Under the pieces are notes generated by a model, which had not been told where the DNA came from, did not search any database, and saw only the letters and a program-made list of their open reading frames with translations. From an uncultured Polaribacter sp. (GTDB taxonomy: Bacteria > Bacteroidota > Bacteroidia > Flavobacteriales > Flavobacteriaceae), in the NCBI GenBank assembly GCA_913050305.1, contig CAJXAS010000088.1:1-7669 (forward strand): DNA of 7,669 nucleotides, written 5' to 3'. Below, piece after piece: positions 6,356 to 7,669 of the stretch. Every line of letters begins with the position of its first letter. Positions within the stretch are counted from its first letter, which is position 1. The translations under genes were made by a program, and so were the position numbers.

Positions 6356-6928
6356 ATGAAGCGTATTGTTGTTTTTGCATCTGGTTCAGGATCGAACGCA
6401 GAGAACATTATTAAATTCTTTAAGCACACTAAAACTGCAAAGGTTACCAATGTGTTGTGTAACAATGAACATGCAAAAGTTTTTGAAAGATGTATAAGAT
6501 TAGAAACTAAATGTTTACACTTTAATAAAAACGACTTTTCTATTTCAGATACCGTATTAAATATTTTAAAAAATGAAGCAGACTTCATCGTTCTTGCTGG
6601 GTTTTTATGGAGAATCCCACAAAAAATAGTAACTGCTTTTCCAAATAAAATAATTAATATTCATCCTGCATTATTGCCAAAATATGGTGGAAAAGGAATG
6701 TATGGAATACATGTTCACAAGGCAGTAAAAGAAAATAATGAAGATGAAACCGGAATTACAATACACTATGTAAATGAAAATTATGATGAAGGTGCCATAA
6801 TTTTTCAAGCAAAAACCGAATTAAATACCAAAGATACTCCAGAAACAATTGCAGAAAAGATTCATCTTTTAGAACAGCATTACTTTCCGAAGGTAATAGA
6901 AGAAGTAATTTTAGCCATAAATGAGTAA
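6356..6928 (+). CDS. purN: Phosphoribosylglycinamide formyltransferase (10-formyl-THF dependent)
   Basis: Transfers a formyl group from 10-formyltetrahydrofolate to GAR, making FGAR in the third step of purine synthesis, in the cytoplasm. The 190 residues are normal for PurN. Visible motifs are the N-terminal phosphate-binding loop FASGSGSNAENI (residues 7-18), FIVLAGFLWRIP, the folate/catalytic segment INIHPALLPKY with N101 and H103, GKGMYGIHVHKAV, and the distal catalytic Asp D144 in NENYDEGAII (E. coli N106, H108, D144). The ATG at 6356 gives the exact family N-terminus MKRIVVFASGSGSN. The gene is divergent from acpP and overlaps the next gene by 8 nt (ATGAGTAA), so the two are translationally coupled. 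No purine riboswitch-like structure is evident upstream. Confidence 0.97.
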   Translation: MKRIVVFASGSGSNAENIIKFFKHTKTAKVTNVLCNNEHAKVFERCIRLETKCLHFNKNDFSISDTVLNILKNEADFIVLAGFLWRIPQKIVTAFPNKIINIHPALLPKYGGKGMYGIHVHKAVKENNEDETGITIHYVNENYDEGAIIFQAKTELNTKDTPETIAEKIHLLEQHYFPKVIEEVILAINE

Positions 6929-7556
6929 AAAAAAGTTTTATGTAGTTTGGAACGGCCGTAAAAAAGGGATTTATACGTCTTGGAATGTCTGTAAAAAACA
7001 AATTGATGGCTTTGAAAGTGCGCAATACAAATCTTTTGCAGATTTAGACGCTGCTGAAATTGCGTTCTCGAAAAACTATGAGGACTACAAAGGACAAAAA
7101 ACTAAAAAACCAACACTTTCCTCTGCCGAAAAAGCAAGCTATGGAAGCCCTAATTTAGAAAGTATTTCTGTAGATGCAGCCTGTTCTGGAAACCCTGGAA
7201 AAATGGAATACAGAGGTGTTTTAACCCATAACAAACAAGAGATTTTTATAAAAGGACCTTATAAAAGAGGTACTAATAACATTGGTGAATTTTTAGCATT
7301 GGTGCATGGAATTGCATTATTAAAGAGTAAAAACAAAGAAGATATTCCTATTTATTCTGATTCTAGGATTGCTATGAGTTGGGTAAAACAAAAAAGGTGT
7401 AAAACTAATATTACTTTTGACGCTTCTAATAAAGACCTTTTAGAGCTCATAAAAAGAGCCGAAAATTGGTTAAAAGAAAACACCTTTAAAAACCCCATTT
7501 TAAAATGGGAGACGAAAGCTTGGGGAGAAATTCCAGCAGATTTTGGAAGGAAATAA
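6921..7556 (+). CDS. Ribonuclease H with N-terminal viroplasmin/hybrid-binding domain
   Basis: Degrades the RNA strand of RNA-DNA hybrids such as R-loops and primers. Residues 5-56 form a caulimovirus-viroplasmin-type (RNase H1 hybrid-binding) domain, FYVVWNGRKKGIYTSWNVC onward. W21 and Y36-K37 align with the hybrid-contacting Trp and Phe-Lys of human RNase H1. A short Lys/Ser-rich linker (57-78) leads to the RNase H fold, with all four metal-binding acidic residues present: D85 in SVDAACSGNPG, E123 in NNIGEFLALVHG, D147 in IYSDSRIAMSW and D207 in the terminal PADFGRK. The 211-residue length fits this two-domain bacterial type. The symbol rnhA is often used but this architecture differs from E. 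coli RnhA, so none is assigned. It starts inside the purN stop region and is followed at once by a strong terminator. Confidence 0.94.
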   Translation: MSKKKFYVVWNGRKKGIYTSWNVCKKQIDGFESAQYKSFADLDAAEIAFSKNYEDYKGQKTKKPTLSSAEKASYGSPNLESISVDAACSGNPGKMEYRGVLTHNKQEIFIKGPYKRGTNNIGEFLALVHGIALLKSKNKEDIPIYSDSRIAMSWVKQKRCKTNITFDASNKDLLELIKRAENWLKENTFKNPILKWETKAWGEIPADFGRK

Positions 7557-7561
7557 TGGAT

Positions 7562-7603
7562 ATAATAAAAGCCCAAAACTAATTAGTTTTGGGCTTTTAT
7601 TAT
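7562..7603. terminator. Strong intrinsic terminator after the RNase H gene (42-nt perfect palindrome)
   Basis: The 21-base arms are exact reverse complements, with core AAAAGCCCAAAACT and its mirror AGTTTTGGGCTTTT around central AATT. A GC-rich GCCC/GGGC block followed by TTTTATTATTT makes an intrinsic terminator 6 nt past the stop codon. The symmetry lets it work on both strands, hinting at a convergent gene just right of the window. Confidence 0.9.
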
Positions 7604-7669
7604 TTATAGGCATCTTAACTTTTTTTCTAAAAACACAAACCTATATAGAAGCTTTCATTAACTCTCTAT

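Noticed and set aside
6316..6588. A 90-codon minus-strand frame overlapping the start of purN.
   Set aside because: It is antisense to the conserved PurN N-terminus and covers the purN promoter region; no protein features are seen.
6756..7025. An 89-codon minus-strand frame over the purN/RNase H junction.
   Set aside because: It is antisense to two conserved genes and hydrophobic only as a by-product of their Lys/Glu-rich codons.
6921..7085. Viroplasmin-type domain as a sign of viral or phage origin.
   Set aside because: This domain is common in cellular RNase H1 proteins, the full RNase H active site follows, and the gene is embedded in core chromosome with similar base composition.
7641..7669. 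Possible C-terminal end of a minus-strand gene (reads ...RELMKASI then TAG) facing the bidirectional terminator.
   Set aside because: Only eight codons are visible. The terminator symmetry makes it plausible, but the frame cannot be identified without flanking sequence.
1..7669. Search for an undescribed defence, mobile or RNA-guided system.
   Set aside because: Both strands are filled by recognisable housekeeping genes; no repeat array, integrase, transposase, toxin-antitoxin pair or gene-free stretch over 300 bases was seen.

Overview
The window looks like a stretch of core chromosome from a low-GC Flavobacteriaceae-type Bacteroidota (Polaribacter/Tenacibaculum-like). That placement is inferred from the strongly AT-rich DNA, the gene set (an IPExxxVDY-family protein between rnc and pyk; a viroplasmin-domain RNase H after purN), the lack of Shine-Dalgarno sequences before the starts, and one good flavobacterial-type promoter (TAnnTTTG -7 element). 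I see no mobile element, CRISPR array, tRNA, rRNA or phage gene, and no convincing undescribed system. The interest lies in regulatory DNA and in residue-level features of housekeeping enzymes.

Layout. Bases 2-1879 (+) hold the 3' part of a gene for a multi-pass membrane M28 metallopeptidase whose start lies outside the window. It converges on the next gene set across a bidirectional terminator (1892-1924). Bases 1946-6185 (-) hold a five-gene cluster read in the order acpP, fabF, rnc, an IPExxxVDY-family gene, pyk. Spacings are 7, 3, 101 and 1 nt, so acpP-fabF-rnc and IPExxxVDY-pyk are each tightly packed, and the 101-nt gap between them carries two small dyads. The 170-nt divergent region 6186-6355 holds the acpP promoter, a large imperfect inverted repeat and a weak purN promoter candidate. 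Bases 6356-7556 (+) hold purN and a ribonuclease H gene overlapping by 8 nt, closed by a 42-nt perfect palindrome that acts as a terminator (7562-7603). The last 66 bases show no confident gene.

How the genes work together. AcpP carries the growing acyl chain and FabF extends it, so the head of the cluster is fatty-acid elongation. RNase III processes double-stranded RNA and shares the transcript. Pyruvate kinase at the distal end supplies pyruvate, hence acetyl-CoA, and ATP. PurN is a one-carbon transfer step of purine synthesis, and the coupled RNase H removes RNA from RNA-DNA hybrids. The membrane peptidase is an independent unit.
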